A DNA stretch of 64,000 nucleotides, taken from contig FOHD01000010.1 of NCBI GenBank assembly GCA_900111695.1, positions 1-64,000 on the forward strand. Direction: 5' to 3'. Positions within the stretch are counted from its first letter, which is position 1; every line of letters begins with the position of its first letter. Shown here one piece after another: positions 16,216 through 26,700 of this stretch. This DNA is from Olsenella sp. KH3B4 (GTDB lineage: Bacteria; Actinomycetota; Coriobacteriia; Coriobacteriales; Atopobiaceae). The translations under genes were made by a program, and so were the position numbers. Under the pieces are notes generated by a model. That model made no database searches, had not been told where the DNA came from, and saw only the letters and a program-made list of their open reading frames with translations.

Positions 16216-19200
16216 CGCATCCCCCCTTCTTCGACAACAAGGCGAGCATCGTGAAGGACGACCTGGTCTCGACCATCAGGTCCGGAGACCGCGTGTCGGT
16301 CGCAGCCGAGGTCTTCTCGATGTACGCCTACCAGGAGCTCAGGGAGCAGCTCGACGGCCTCGACGAGTTCCGCTTCATCTTCACGTCGCAGGCGTTCACC
16401 AAGAGCCGGCCCCCCAAGCAGGAGCGGGAGTTTTACATCCCCCGTCTCGCCCGGGAGAAGGGGCTCTGCGGGACGCAGCTGGAAATCCGCCTCCGCAACG
16501 AGCTGACGCAGAAGTCGGTCGCCTCCGAGTGCGCCCGCTGGATCCGCCGGAAGGCCAAGTTCCGCTCCTTCGGCGTGGACAGGGGGATGGACAACACCTT
16601 CCTCGTGGTGGACGGCCCGGAGGGGACCGCCGCCTACACGCCGTTCTCCGGGCTGACCACGGCGGAGCTGGGCGTGGACAACTCCTCGGGCAGGCAGGCG
16701 CTCGTAATGAGGCCGGGCGCGTCCACGTCGAGGGCCCTCCTCGACATCTTCGATGAGGCCTGGGACTCCGGCCGGCTCGACGACGTGACGGATGCGGTGG
16801 TTGACTCCATCACGGCCATGTACAAGGAGAACCCTCCCGAGCTCGTCTACTACATGGCCCTCTACCGCATCTTCAGCGAGTTCCTCGACGACGTGTCCGA
16901 GGACGTGCTCCCAAAGGAGGGAACCGGCTTCCGCGAGAGCGCCATCTGGGGCAAGCTATACGATTTCCAGAAAGACGCCGCCATCGCGATCATCAACAAG
17001 CTGGAGACCTTCAACGGCTGCATCCTCGCTGACTCCGTCGGCCTGGGAAAGACGTTCACCGCGCTCGCGGTCATAAAGTACTACGAGTCCCGCAACAGGA
17101 ACGTGCTCGTGCTGTGCCCCAAGAAGCTCCGGGACAACTGGACAACATACAACCGCAACGTCGTGAACAATCCCATCGCCTCGGACAGGCTCCGCTACGA
17201 CGTGCTCTACCACACGGACCTCTCGCGCGAGCGCGGCATGTCCGAGACCATGGGGGTCGACCTTTCCCGCGTCAACTGGGGCAACTACGACCTCGTCGTA
17301 ATAGACGAGAGCCACAACTTCAGGAACGGCGGAGACTCGGCCACCGACGACAGGCTCAACCGATACCAGACTCTCATGGAGAAGGTGGTCAAGCAGGGCG
17401 TGAGGACCAAGGTGCTCATGCTCTCCGCCACCCCGGTCAACAACCGCTTCCGCGACCTCAGGAACCAGCTCGCGCTTGCCTACCAGGGAGACCCAGAGGC
17501 GTGGTCGGCACGCCTCGGGCTCTCGTGCGACGTGGAGACGGTCTTCAGGAATGCGCAGAGTGCCTACACCGCGTGGTCCAAGCTGCCCGTCGGCCAGAGG
17601 ACCACCGCCAGGCTCCAGGACATGCTCGACTTCGACTTCTTCGAGGTGCTGGACCAGGTTACGATCGCCCGCAGCAGGCGGCACATACAGCAGTACTACG
17701 ACACGGCGGCGCTCGGGCCGTTCCCGAAGCGCCTCCCGCCCATCCCGCGCGACCCCAGCCTCTCGACGCTGCCTGGCGCCATCAACTACCGCGAGATCTA
17801 CGCGGAGCTGGACTCCCTCACGCTCTCGGTCTACATGCCAAGCGCCTTCCTGCAGCCGAGCAAGGTGGGGAAGTACGAGGACCCCGAGAGCGGCAACCTC
17901 TCCGCCGCGGGCCGCGAGGCGGGCATCAGGCGCCTCATGACGACGAACCTCCTCAAGCGGCTCGAGAGCTCCGTGAGCTCCTTCCGGCTCACGCTTGAGC
18001 GCGTGCTCTCCTACATGGAGCAGACGCTCAGGACCATCGAGCACTACAAGCAGTGCAGAGAGGGGAACGCCTCGGTCTCGGACGTCGGGGCGGTCGTCGG
18101 GCTCGACCTCGACCCCGACGACGCGGAGGTGGTGGATGCCGGTGGCGGCACGGGGATCCTCCTCGAGGACATGGACTGGATGCGCTGGGAGGGGGAGATA
18201 GAGCGCGACGCGGACACGGTGCGCCTTCTGCTCTCCATGATCGACGACATCGATCCCGCCCACGACGCGAAGCTCCTGCAGCTCTGCGAGGACATACGGG
18301 CGAAGGCCGAGCATCCCATCAACCCCGGCAACAGGAAGGTGATCGTCTTCACCGCGTTCTCGGACACGGCGCGCTACCTCTACGAGTACGTCTCCGAGTT
18401 CGCGAAGAATGAGCTCGGCCTGAATACCGCCGTCGTCACGGGCCAGGGCTGCAGGACCAACTGCCCCGGCGTCCCCGCGCGGATGGCCGAGGTGCTCGAG
18501 TGCTTCAGCCCCGCCTCCAAGGAGCGCGCCGTGCTCTCGCCTGCGCTCGAGGGCCACGACATAGACGTCCTCATAGCCACGGACTGCATCTCCGAGGGCC
18601 AGAACCTGCAGGACTGCGACTACCTCGTGAACTACGACATACACTGGAACCCCGTGCGCATCGTGCAGCGCTTCGGGCGAATCGACCGCATCGGCTCCAG
18701 GAACGCCTGCATCCAGCTCGTCAACTACTGGCCCAACGTCGAGCTGGACGAGTACATCAACCTCAAGGAACGGGTCGAGGCGCGGATGAGGGCCACCGTG
18801 CTCGCGTCAACGGGGGACGACGACTACGTGAACCCGGACGAGAGGGGCGACCTCGAGTACCGCAGGCAGCAGCTCGAGCAGATGCGCCACGAGGTCGTCG
18901 ACCTCGAGGACGTCTCCGGCGGGGTCTCGATCACGGACCTGGGGCTCAACGAGTTCCGCATGGACCTGCTTGCCTACTACAAGGAGAATCCCGAGATAGA
19001 CCGGCTCCCCTCCGGGATCGAGGCGGTCTGCGAGGGCGACACGCCCGACATCGTCTTCGTCCTTCGCAACGTGAACGAGGCGGTGAACCCCGACGGCAGG
19101 AACCGCATCCACCCCTTCTATGTGGTGCAGGTCGCCTCGGACGGGACGGTGGTCCACTCACACCTGGAGCCCAAGGCGGTCCTTGACGAGATGAGGCTAC

Positions 19201-19451
19201 TCTGCAAGGGGAGAGGCAAGCCGGACCCGCGGCTCTACAAGCCCTTCAACAGAGAGACCAAGAACGGCCGCGACATGCGCTGGGCAATGGGACTCCTTAA
19301 TGCCGCCGTGAGCTCCATCATGGGCGCCAAGGAGGAGTCGGACGTGGACAGCTTCTTCGGCGGCGGCACGACCGGCTTCCTGGAGAACGACGTGGCGGGC
19401 CTCGACGACTTCGAGCTCGTGTGCTTCCTGGTGGTGAGGCCAAGATGCTAG
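16212..19451 (+). CDS. SNF2-type helicase with PLD-like N-terminal domain
   Basis: 1079 residues. The N-terminal 200 or so residues resemble a phospholipase-D-like nuclease module (TPFSGLTTAELG, end FDEAWDSGRLDD), but no HxK(x)4D motif was found, so it may be a binding rather than cutting domain. The SF2 ATPase follows: Walker A DSVGLGKT near residue 273, DESH near 363, and LMLSATPVNN. The C-terminal helicase lobe has VFTAFSDTARYLYEYV, IATDCISEGQNLQD and IVQRFGRIDRIGS. It likely moves on or remodels DNA in defence. It overlaps the DUF4391 gene by 7 bases. Confidence 0.88.
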   Translation: MTHPPFFDNKASIVKDDLVSTIRSGDRVSVAAEVFSMYAYQELREQLDGLDEFRFIFTSQAFTKSRPPKQEREFYIPRLAREKGLCGTQLEIRLRNELTQKSVASECARWIRRKAKFRSFGVDRGMDNTFLVVDGPEGTAAYTPFSGLTTAELGVDNSSGRQALVMRPGASTSRALLDIFDEAWDSGRLDDVTDAVVDSITAMYKENPPELVYYMALYRIFSEFLDDVSEDVLPKEGTGFRESAIWGKLYDFQKDAAIAIINKLETFNGCILADSVGLGKTFTALAVIKYYESRNRNVLVLCPKKLRDNWTTYNRNVVNNPIASDRLRYDVLYHTDLSRERGMSETMGVDLSRVNWGNYDLVVIDESHNFRNGGDSATDDRLNRYQTLMEKVVKQGVRTKVLMLSATPVNNRFRDLRNQLALAYQGDPEAWSARLGLSCDVETVFRNAQSAYTAWSKLPVGQRTTARLQDMLDFDFFEVLDQVTIARSRRHIQQYYDTAALGPFPKRLPPIPRDPSLSTLPGAINYREIYAELDSLTLSVYMPSAFLQPSKVGKYEDPESGNLSAAGREAGIRRLMTTNLLKRLESSVSSFRLTLERVLSYMEQTLRTIEHYKQCREGNASVSDVGAVVGLDLDPDDAEVVDAGGGTGILLEDMDWMRWEGEIERDADTVRLLLSMIDDIDPAHDAKLLQLCEDIRAKAEHPINPGNRKVIVFTAFSDTARYLYEYVSEFAKNELGLNTAVVTGQGCRTNCPGVPARMAEVLECFSPASKERAVLSPALEGHDIDVLIATDCISEGQNLQDCDYLVNYDIHWNPVRIVQRFGRIDRIGSRNACIQLVNYWPNVELDEYINLKERVEARMRATVLASTGDDDYVNPDERGDLEYRRQQLEQMRHEVVDLEDVSGGVSITDLGLNEFRMDLLAYYKENPEIDRLPSGIEAVCEGDTPDIVFVLRNVNEAVNPDGRNRIHPFYVVQVASDGTVVHSHLEPKAVLDEMRLLCKGRGKPDPRLYKPFNRETKNGRDMRWAMGLLNAAVSSIMGAKEESDVDSFFGGGTTGFLENDVAGLDDFELVCFLVVRPRC

Positions 19452-20065
19452 GACTGCCGAGCACGACGGAGGTCGACAGGGTCCTGCCGAAGAGGGCGTT
19501 CTACGAGCACCTCCAGCTTGACCCCGCGACCAGGCGATCGTTCGTGGACGACATCGAGTCCCTCACCGTGAGGAACTCGATTAAGCCCTCGACGACCGGC
19601 ATCCCCGCGGGGGATGCCGTCCAGGAGGTGCTCGTCCTCGAGGTGGCGCTCAAGGGGGCGACGGTGCCGAAGGCTGCCCTTGCGGCAATCGCCCGCTCGA
19701 ACCCGCACAGGCTGCTGTTCGCATGCACCTGGGACGGAAAGGCTTGCCTCGCGGTGCTGCTCGGGAACCTCGTCGTGGGACAGTGGCAGGACGCCGGCAA
19801 GCTCGCACTCGGGCTCGACCCCATCGGCATGGACCAGACCTGGGACCGCATGGCATCGCAGGTGGCCTACGGCGATGAGGGACGTGCGGGCGAGACCGTG
19901 GAGGAGCGCCATGCTACGGACGAGAAGATCGAGCGTCTCAAGGAGCAGCTTGCCAAGGTAGAGACAAGGCACAGGAAAGAGAAGCAGTTCGCGCGCAGGA
20001 ACCGGCTCTTTGACGAGGTAAAGGCGCTGCAGGAAGAGATCAGGCAGCTCGAGGAAGGCAGATAG
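19445..20065 (+). CDS. DUF4391-family protein
   Basis: 206 residues matching the DUF4391 pattern as remembered: an N-terminal LGLPSTTEVDRVLPKRAFYE, a central beta-rich block (LFACTWDGKACLAVL), and a charged C-terminal coiled coil from about residue 155 (KIERLKEQLAKVETRH). Family members sit next to SNF2 helicases and type III methylases; their biochemical role is unknown to me. It overlaps the helicase stop and abuts the methylase start (TAGATG). An adaptor between the helicase and the Mod protein is an inference. Confidence 0.75.
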   Translation: MLGLPSTTEVDRVLPKRAFYEHLQLDPATRRSFVDDIESLTVRNSIKPSTTGIPAGDAVQEVLVLEVALKGATVPKAALAAIARSNPHRLLFACTWDGKACLAVLLGNLVVGQWQDAGKLALGLDPIGMDQTWDRMASQVAYGDEGRAGETVEERHATDEKIERLKEQLAKVETRHRKEKQFARRNRLFDEVKALQEEIRQLEEGR

Positions 20066-22111
20066 ATGGTTGAGAGGATCAAGCCCGGCACTCCGGACGG
20101 CACCGAGGAGAACGTCGAGCGCATAGCGGAGTTCTTCCCCGAGGTGGTGACCGAGGTCGAGGGTGCAGACGGCAACCTCGAGCACGTCGTGGACTTCGAT
20201 GCGCTGCGCGACCTCCTGGGCGACGTGGCCGAGGGGCAGCGCGAGCGCTACCAGTTCACCTGGCCAGGCAAGGCAGCCGCGAAGGCGGAAGCCAGAAAGC
20301 CCATCTGGAAGACCATGCGGCCAGAGCCCGTGAAGTCCGTGGACTGGGACACGACGAAGAACCTCTACATCGAGGGCGACAACCTGGACGCGCTCAAGCT
20401 CCTCAAGGAGACCTACGCCGGCCAGGTGAAGCTCATCTACATCGACCCACCCTACAACACGGGACACGACTTCGTCTACGACGACGACTACAGGCAGACC
20501 CACGAGGAGTATGACGCGGGGAGCGCCGACTTCGACGAGGAGGGCGGCAGGCTCGTGGCCAACCTCGAGTCAAACGGCCGCTTCCACTCCGACTGGTGCT
20601 CGATGATCTACCCCAGGCTCGTGCTGGCGCGCGACCTGCTCTCCGCCAACGGCGCCATCTTCATCAGCATCGACGACAACGAGAGCGCCAACCTCCGCAA
20701 GATTTGCGACGAGGTGTTCGGTGCGGGATGCTTCGTTGGAGACGTCATCTGGCAGAAGACGTATTCGCCGAGGAACGACTCGAAAGGAATCCCAACTGTA
20801 GCCGAGCACATCCTTGTCTATTCTAAGCTTGCAAACTGGATTCCGCAACGTTTGCCCAGGACAGAGGCTATGAATGCAGGCTATGGGTCGCCCGATGGCG
20901 ACAGCATGCTGTGGGCATCGGACAACCCGGCCGCTGCTGGAGGGGCAAGCCATCAAGGGATGGTTTATGGCATTCAGCACCCGTTTACTGGGCATGTATT
21001 TTACCCGCCAATGGGAACCCATTGGCGGGTCGGACAACCCGGCCTCTTGTCCATCCTCAACGAATGGGCCCCATACGAGCTTCGTGATATCGATGACGCA
21101 GAGAAACGCGCCGCAGTCTGTGGCATTGGAACCACTGAGGTCAGACCTGGTGTGAAAGCGGTGATGTTGTCGGCCCCACTTGAGAAAGCGCGGACCCTTG
21201 CAAAGGAAAGATATGACAAAGGGTCATGGCCGCTTCTGTATTTTACAGGAGGGGGAACAGGTGGAATGCGTCGCAAGCGCTATCTCGACGAATCCCGGGG
21301 CCGTGTCGCGGACAATCTGTGGCTTCACGAGGAAGTTGGCCATACCGACGAGGCGAAGAAACATCTCAAGCAGCTTTTCGATGGCTCTGCACCCTTCGAT
21401 ACCCCAAAACCGGTTCGTCTCCTCGATCGCATCCTGACCATTGCAAGCGATGAGGATTCTCTTGTCCTCGACTTCTTCTCCGGGTCCGCCACCACCGCGG
21501 AGGCCGTCATGCGCAAGAACGCCAAGGATGGCGGTACACGCCGCTTCGTCCTCGTCCAGCTTCCCGAGGAGGTCTCTGGGGGCTGGGGGAACCTCTGCAA
21601 CGTGGGCGAGGAGCGCATCCGCCGGGCCGGCAAGAAGATTGCCGCCGAGGTCGAGGAGGCAAACCGCCAGCTCAAGCTCGGGGAGGAGCCCAAGCCCGTC
21701 CCAGACATCGGCTTCCGCGTGCTGCGCATAGACTCCTCCAACATGGAGGACACCTACCGCACACCCGGCGAGACGGACCAGATGGACCTGCTCTCGCTTG
21801 CGGACAACGTGAAGCTCGATAGGACCCCGGAGGACCTGCTCTTCGAGGTGCTGCCTAAGTTCCGCATCCCGTACTCGGCGAGGATTGAGAAGAGGGAGCT
21901 CGGCGGCAGGGAGTGCTTCCTCGTCGACGGCAACCGCCTCGTCGCCTGCTTCGACACGGAGGTAGGGACGGAGACCATCGAGGAAATGGCAAAGCTGGAG
22001 CCCGACTACGCAGTGATGCGCGACGCCTCGATGAGGGACGACGCGACGCAGGCGAACTTCGAGGAGCTGTTCAAGACCTACAGCCCTGACACCGTGCGGC
22101 GGGTCATATAG
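20066..22111 (+). CDS. mod: type III restriction-modification methyltransferase (Mod)
   Basis: 681 residues, beta-class adenine methyltransferase. The catalytic DPPY is at residues 127-130 (IYIDPPYNTGHDF), and the S-adenosylmethionine motif DFFSGSATTAEAVM starts at 469, with a target-recognition region between them, as in type III Mod subunits. NLYIEGDNLDALKLL precedes the catalytic motif. It would methylate one strand of an asymmetric site and guide Res. Bases about 20740-21470, covering the recognition region, are less GC-rich and use different codons than the flanks, which suggests domain exchange. Confidence 0.92.
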   Translation: MVERIKPGTPDGTEENVERIAEFFPEVVTEVEGADGNLEHVVDFDALRDLLGDVAEGQRERYQFTWPGKAAAKAEARKPIWKTMRPEPVKSVDWDTTKNLYIEGDNLDALKLLKETYAGQVKLIYIDPPYNTGHDFVYDDDYRQTHEEYDAGSADFDEEGGRLVANLESNGRFHSDWCSMIYPRLVLARDLLSANGAIFISIDDNESANLRKICDEVFGAGCFVGDVIWQKTYSPRNDSKGIPTVAEHILVYSKLANWIPQRLPRTEAMNAGYGSPDGDSMLWASDNPAAAGGASHQGMVYGIQHPFTGHVFYPPMGTHWRVGQPGLLSILNEWAPYELRDIDDAEKRAAVCGIGTTEVRPGVKAVMLSAPLEKARTLAKERYDKGSWPLLYFTGGGTGGMRRKRYLDESRGRVADNLWLHEEVGHTDEAKKHLKQLFDGSAPFDTPKPVRLLDRILTIASDEDSLVLDFFSGSATTAEAVMRKNAKDGGTRRFVLVQLPEEVSGGWGNLCNVGEERIRRAGKKIAAEVEEANRQLKLGEEPKPVPDIGFRVLRIDSSNMEDTYRTPGETDQMDLLSLADNVKLDRTPEDLLFEVLPKFRIPYSARIEKRELGGRECFLVDGNRLVACFDTEVGTETIEEMAKLEPDYAVMRDASMRDDATQANFEELFKTYSPDTVRRVI

Positions 22112-22184
22112 CGTCGGCGTGTGCTTGCGTTGCCGCCTGTTGCGGTTGGCGTCTTCTCTGTCGGATTGTATATGAGGTGGGGTA

Positions 22185-23714
22185 ATGGCAAGTCTGGATG
22201 AACTGCTGTCGGGCGAGTCCCAGACGGTCGAGTACAAGGTCAGGCGATCCTCCAATGCGAAGGGCTATCTCAAGAGCGTGGTCGCCTTTGCCAACGCGCG
22301 TGGCGGCACGCTGGTCTTTGGGGTGGACGACAAGACACGTGAGGTCGTGGGCATACCCGCGGACGAGGTGTTCACTGAAATGGACGCTATCGCGAACGCT
22401 ATCATGGACTCCATCGAGCCACAGATGCTGCCCGAGATTACCCTCCGGACCGTCGACGGAAAAAGTCTCATCCTCGTTGATGTGCCTGCCGGAAGGCAGT
22501 GCCCGTACTTCATCAAGACAGATGGAATTGAGAACGGGACGTACGTGCGCGTTGGCGCCACCTCTCGGCATGCCGATCTTGACTGGGTACGCGAGCTTAC
22601 GCAGGAGTGCGCCCCGGAAGGATTTGACCGCCTGGTGCGCAGAGGCTTCGCAATCACGGATGAGAGGATCGAGACGCTCTGCGAGCGCATGTACGAAGTC
22701 GCCCGCTCGCACGCCGACACCAATCGGAGCGGAACCCTCCGCAAGCCTACGGTGAGCCAGCTTCTTACCTGGGGCATCCTGAAGGAGCGCGACGGGGAGG
22801 TCTTGCCCACCAATGCCTTCCTTATCCTCGAGGGTGACCGGGAACTTGTGGCACCCCTGCAGTGCGCCCTGTTCAAAGGCAGCTCCCGTGCGACGTTTCT
22901 CGATCGGAGGGACATTGCAGGCGACGTGATGTCGCAGGTGGAGGGCGCCTACCAGTTTGTGCTGGAGAAGATGAACATGGGAGCGGACCTTGGCAGCGTG
23001 GTTCGAAGGGACGTCTTCGAGCTGCCGGAGTGGTCCGTCCGTGAGGCCATCACCAACGCGGTGGTGCACCGCTCGTACGTGGAGCGCTCGTCGGTGCAGG
23101 TCGCCCTCTACGATGATCGCCTCGAGGTGAGCTCTCCGGGAGGCATCGTGAGGGGCTTCTCGCTCGACAGGGCTCTGTCAGGCCAGTCGCGACCCCGCAA
23201 CGAGGCGCTGGCGCAGGCATTCCTCTACATGGGGCTCATCGAGGGCTGGGGGAGCGGCATTCCCAGGATTATGCACGAGTTCGAGGAGAGGGGGCTGCGT
23301 GCTCCCGAGTTCCAGGACATCGACGGCATGCTACGTGTGAATATGTGGCGGCCGACGGCTGAGCAGTTCGCCGCCTTCCTCCATGGATGGGCCGTCACGG
23401 ATTCGAGCGGTCTGGCGCCGGACAATTATTCGGACAATAAAGACAATAAATCGGACAATAAAGACATTAAAGACAATAAATCGGACAATAAGTTGGACGG
23501 CAGGCAGGATGTCACCTCGGAGGAGGAAGCCCTACTTGCGCTGATCAGGGAGGACCCTTCCATCACTCAGGCGAGGATGGCGGAGCTGCTCGGACTGTCG
23601 AGAAGCACCGTTGCACTCATGCTCGCACGCCTCCAGCAGGCGGGCTTGGTGAGGCGCGAGGGATCGCGAAAGGCCGGCACCTGGGTGGTCGTCGTAGATG
23701 GTGGTGGACGATGA
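22185..23714 (+). CDS. AlbA_2 / HATPase-like / winged-helix protein
   Basis: 509 residues. The N-terminal AlbA_2 (Schlafen-like divergent AAA) domain shows ESQTVEYKVRRSSNAKGYLK and FANARGGTLVFGVDD. A middle HATPase_c_4-like domain has REAITNAVVHRSY and LIEGWGSGIPRI. A linker of DNK/SDNK repeats (residues about 413-436) leads to a C-terminal winged helix (ARMAELLGLSRSTVALML). It is usually annotated as a transcriptional regulator or ATP-binding protein. It starts 73 bases after mod, with GAGGTGGGG upstream, and overlaps res by ATGA. It could regulate the operon or sense infection. Confidence 0.85.
   Translation: MASLDELLSGESQTVEYKVRRSSNAKGYLKSVVAFANARGGTLVFGVDDKTREVVGIPADEVFTEMDAIANAIMDSIEPQMLPEITLRTVDGKSLILVDVPAGRQCPYFIKTDGIENGTYVRVGATSRHADLDWVRELTQECAPEGFDRLVRRGFAITDERIETLCERMYEVARSHADTNRSGTLRKPTVSQLLTWGILKERDGEVLPTNAFLILEGDRELVAPLQCALFKGSSRATFLDRRDIAGDVMSQVEGAYQFVLEKMNMGADLGSVVRRDVFELPEWSVREAITNAVVHRSYVERSSVQVALYDDRLEVSSPGGIVRGFSLDRALSGQSRPRNEALAQAFLYMGLIEGWGSGIPRIMHEFEERGLRAPEFQDIDGMLRVNMWRPTAEQFAAFLHGWAVTDSSGLAPDNYSDNKDNKSDNKDIKDNKSDNKLDGRQDVTSEEEALLALIREDPSITQARMAELLGLSRSTVALMLARLQQAGLVRREGSRKAGTWVVVVDGGGR
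23421..23492 (+). repeat. in-frame 21-base tandem repeat encoding DNKDNKS
   Basis: GACAAT-type units start at 23421, 23433, 23442, 23454, 23463, 23472 and 23484, with spacings alternating 12 and 9, which gives a period of 21 bases. The DNA is strikingly AT-rich for this genome. All spacings are multiples of three, so copy changes would alter linker length without a frameshift. Confidence 0.85.
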
Positions 23715-26700
23715 GGCTCAAGTTCAAGGTGCAGCAGTACCAGACGGACGCGACGGATGCCGTGTGCGACGTCTTCGAGGGGCAGCCCAACCAGGGCGCG
23801 GCGGCGTACCTGCGAGATATCGGTACGCTTCCCGTTCGCGGGGGCATGGGAGCACTGTTCAATGCCGGCGACCTACAGCAGGGCATGGAGGAAGGCTATG
23901 CCAACGCGCCCGTGAGGCTCACGGAATCCGAGCTCCTCTCCAACATTCGCCGCGTGGAGCGTCGCAACCAGCTTGACGAGTCCGAGACCACCTGCCGCGA
24001 CATGGCGGGAATCGCCTGCCACCTAGACGTGGAGATGGAGACGGGCACCGGCAAGACCTACGTCTACACCAAGACGATGCTGGAGCTCAACCGGCGCTAC
24101 GGTTGGTGCAAGTTCATTGTGGTCGTGCCCTCCGTCGCCATTCGCGAGGGTGTGAAGAAGTCGCTCGAGTCCACCGAGCAGCACTTCTTCGAGCAGTATG
24201 GCAAGCGTGTCAACGCCTTCATCTATGACTCTGACCGGCTGAACGAGCTGGACTCCTTCGCGCAGTCCTCGGACGTCTCCTGCATGATCATCAACATGCA
24301 GGCCTTCAACACCTCCATGAAGGAGGGCTCGAACAACAAGGCGTCCCGCATCATCTTCGACGAGCGCGACGACTTCGGGAGCAGGCGCCCCATCGACGTG
24401 ATAGCCGCAATGCGCCCCATCGTGATCCTGGACGAGCCGCAGAAGATGGGAAAGAGGGGATCTGCCACCCAGAAGGGCATCGCGCTCTTCAAGCCCCTCT
24501 TCGTGCTGGGCTACTCCGCCACGCACCGGGAGAGGCACGACCTCGTCTACTCCCTCGACGCGCTCGACGCCTACAACCAGCGTCTCGTGAAGCGCATCGA
24601 GGTCAAGGGCTTCAAGCTCAAGAACATGCGCGGCACCGACGCTTACCTCTTCCTCCGGCAGATCCTGGTTACCAAGAACAGGCCGCCCGTGGCGGTTATA
24701 GAGTACAAGAGGATGTCGGCTTCAGGCAGGGTAGGCAAGGCCACGGGCCGCTTCGAGGAGGGAGACAGCATCTACGACGTCTCTGGCTCGACGAGGCTCG
24801 AGGCATATCGTGGCTACCAGATCGCCGGCGGCAACGACGGCGTCGTCCCCGGCGTGGACGGCCGCCCCGGACACGTCCGCTTCCTCAACGGCGTTGAGAT
24901 CGAGGAGGGCACCGTCTACAACGACTCCGCCCTCGAGGACATGCAGCGCGTGCAGATACGCGAGACCATCCGGAGCCACCTCGAGAAGGAGCAGGCGCTC
25001 TTCCGCCGCGGCATCAAGTGCCTCTCGCTCTTCTTCATCGACGAGGTCGCGAAGTACCGCGACGTGACCGGCAACGGCGCGGCCGTCGGCTACGGGAAGG
25101 TCTTCGAGGAGGAGTACGCCGCCGCCGTTGCGGACAGGCTCGCGCACCCCACGACGGACGACCTCGCGGACCGGAGCTACCTGGAGTACCTGAGGCGCGA
25201 CACGGCGCACCAGGTCCACGACGGGTACTTCTCCATCGACAAGAAGGGCCACGCGGTCGAGTCCAAGCGCGAGAAGAAGGCCGAGGCGGCGGAGGGCATC
25301 GGCATCAACGACGACGACGCCCGGCGCGGCTACGACCTCATCCTCAAGGACAAGGAGCGGCTGCTCTCGCTCGACGAGCCCGTGCGGTTCGTCTTCAGCC
25401 ACTCGGCCCTGCGCGAGGGCTGGGACAACCCCAACATCTTCCAGATCTGCACGCTCAAGGAGTCGGGGTCGGAGACCTCCAAGCGCCAGGAGGTCGGCCG
25501 CGGAATGCGCCTCTGCGTTGACCAGGACGGCGTGCGCCAGGACGCCCAGCTCCTCGGGCCCGACGAGGTCCAGCGCGTGAACGTGCTCACGGTCATCGCG
25601 TCGGAGAGCTACGAGACCTTCGTGCGGGACCTGCAGAGCGACATCAGGGGAACGCTGCGCGAGAGGCCGCAGAAGGTCGAGGTCGACTTCTTCACCGGAA
25701 GGACGCTCGAGGTCGAAGGCGAGGAGGTGAGCTTCTCCGCGGCGGAATCCAAGGCCATCTACAAGTACCTCATCAAGAACGACTTCCTCGACGACGCCGA
25801 CCGCCCCTCCGACGACTTCCGGGCCATGGTGGGGGAGGGGAAGTTCCAGGCCAATGCCATGCACGAGCTGCCCGAGGGCCTCGACGACGAGGCGCACGCC
25901 AAGGCAATCGAGGCGCTCCTCCGCGGGGTCTACGACCCGCACGCGCTCGATGGCATGGTGCAGCGCGCCCAGGAGAAGGTCACCGAGAACGCGATCGTTC
26001 AGGAGAACTTCGGACGGACCGAGTTCAAGGAACTGTGGGACCGCATCAGCCGGAAGCACAGCTACACCGTCTCCTTCGACGACGCGGAGCTCGAGCGCAA
26101 GGCCGTGGCGAGGATTGACAGGGACCTCGCGGTGAGCCGGCTACAGTACACCATGACCGCTGGCTCCCAGCGGGACGAGGGGAGACGCGAGGAGCTCGCG
26201 AGCGGGAGGTCCTTCGTCGCTCAGAGGAGCGAGACCCACGATGTGGACGAGGCAACCGCTCCGGTTGCGGTCACCTACGACCTGGTGGGCGAGGTCGCCG
26301 CAGCGGCCCAGGTCACCCGGGCGAGCGCCGCGAGGATTCTCTCCGCCATATCGCCCCAGGTCTTCTCGCTCTACCGGGTGAATCCCGAGGAGTTCATCAA
26401 GCGTGCCGGAGGGCTCATCCTCTCCGAGAAGGCCGCGATGGTCGTGGAGCACGTGGAGTACCACGAGACGGACCGCATCTACGACACAGCCATCTTCACC
26501 TCGCGCATGCCGGACGACGCGAGCAAGGCCTACGAGGCGAGCAAGAACGTCCAGCGCTTCGTGTTCCCGGACAGCCAGGGCGAGCGCAGGTTCGCCGAGG
26601 ACCTGGACGCAGCCAGCGAGGTCGTGGTCTACGCCAAGCTCCCAAGGGCGTTCCAGATACCCACCCCGGTAGGCAACTACGCGCCGGACTGGGCGATAGC

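Noticed and set aside
16956..18644. 562-residue minus-strand frame inside the helicase
   Set aside because: Antisense shadow of the helicase gene, with Val/Glu/Arg-rich low-information sequence.
23421..23492. CRISPR-like array
   Set aside because: Units are contiguous 21-base repeats within a coding frame, with no spacers and no cas genes.
24722..26059. 445-residue minus-strand frame inside res
   Set aside because: Antisense shadow; the plus strand carries all Res motifs.
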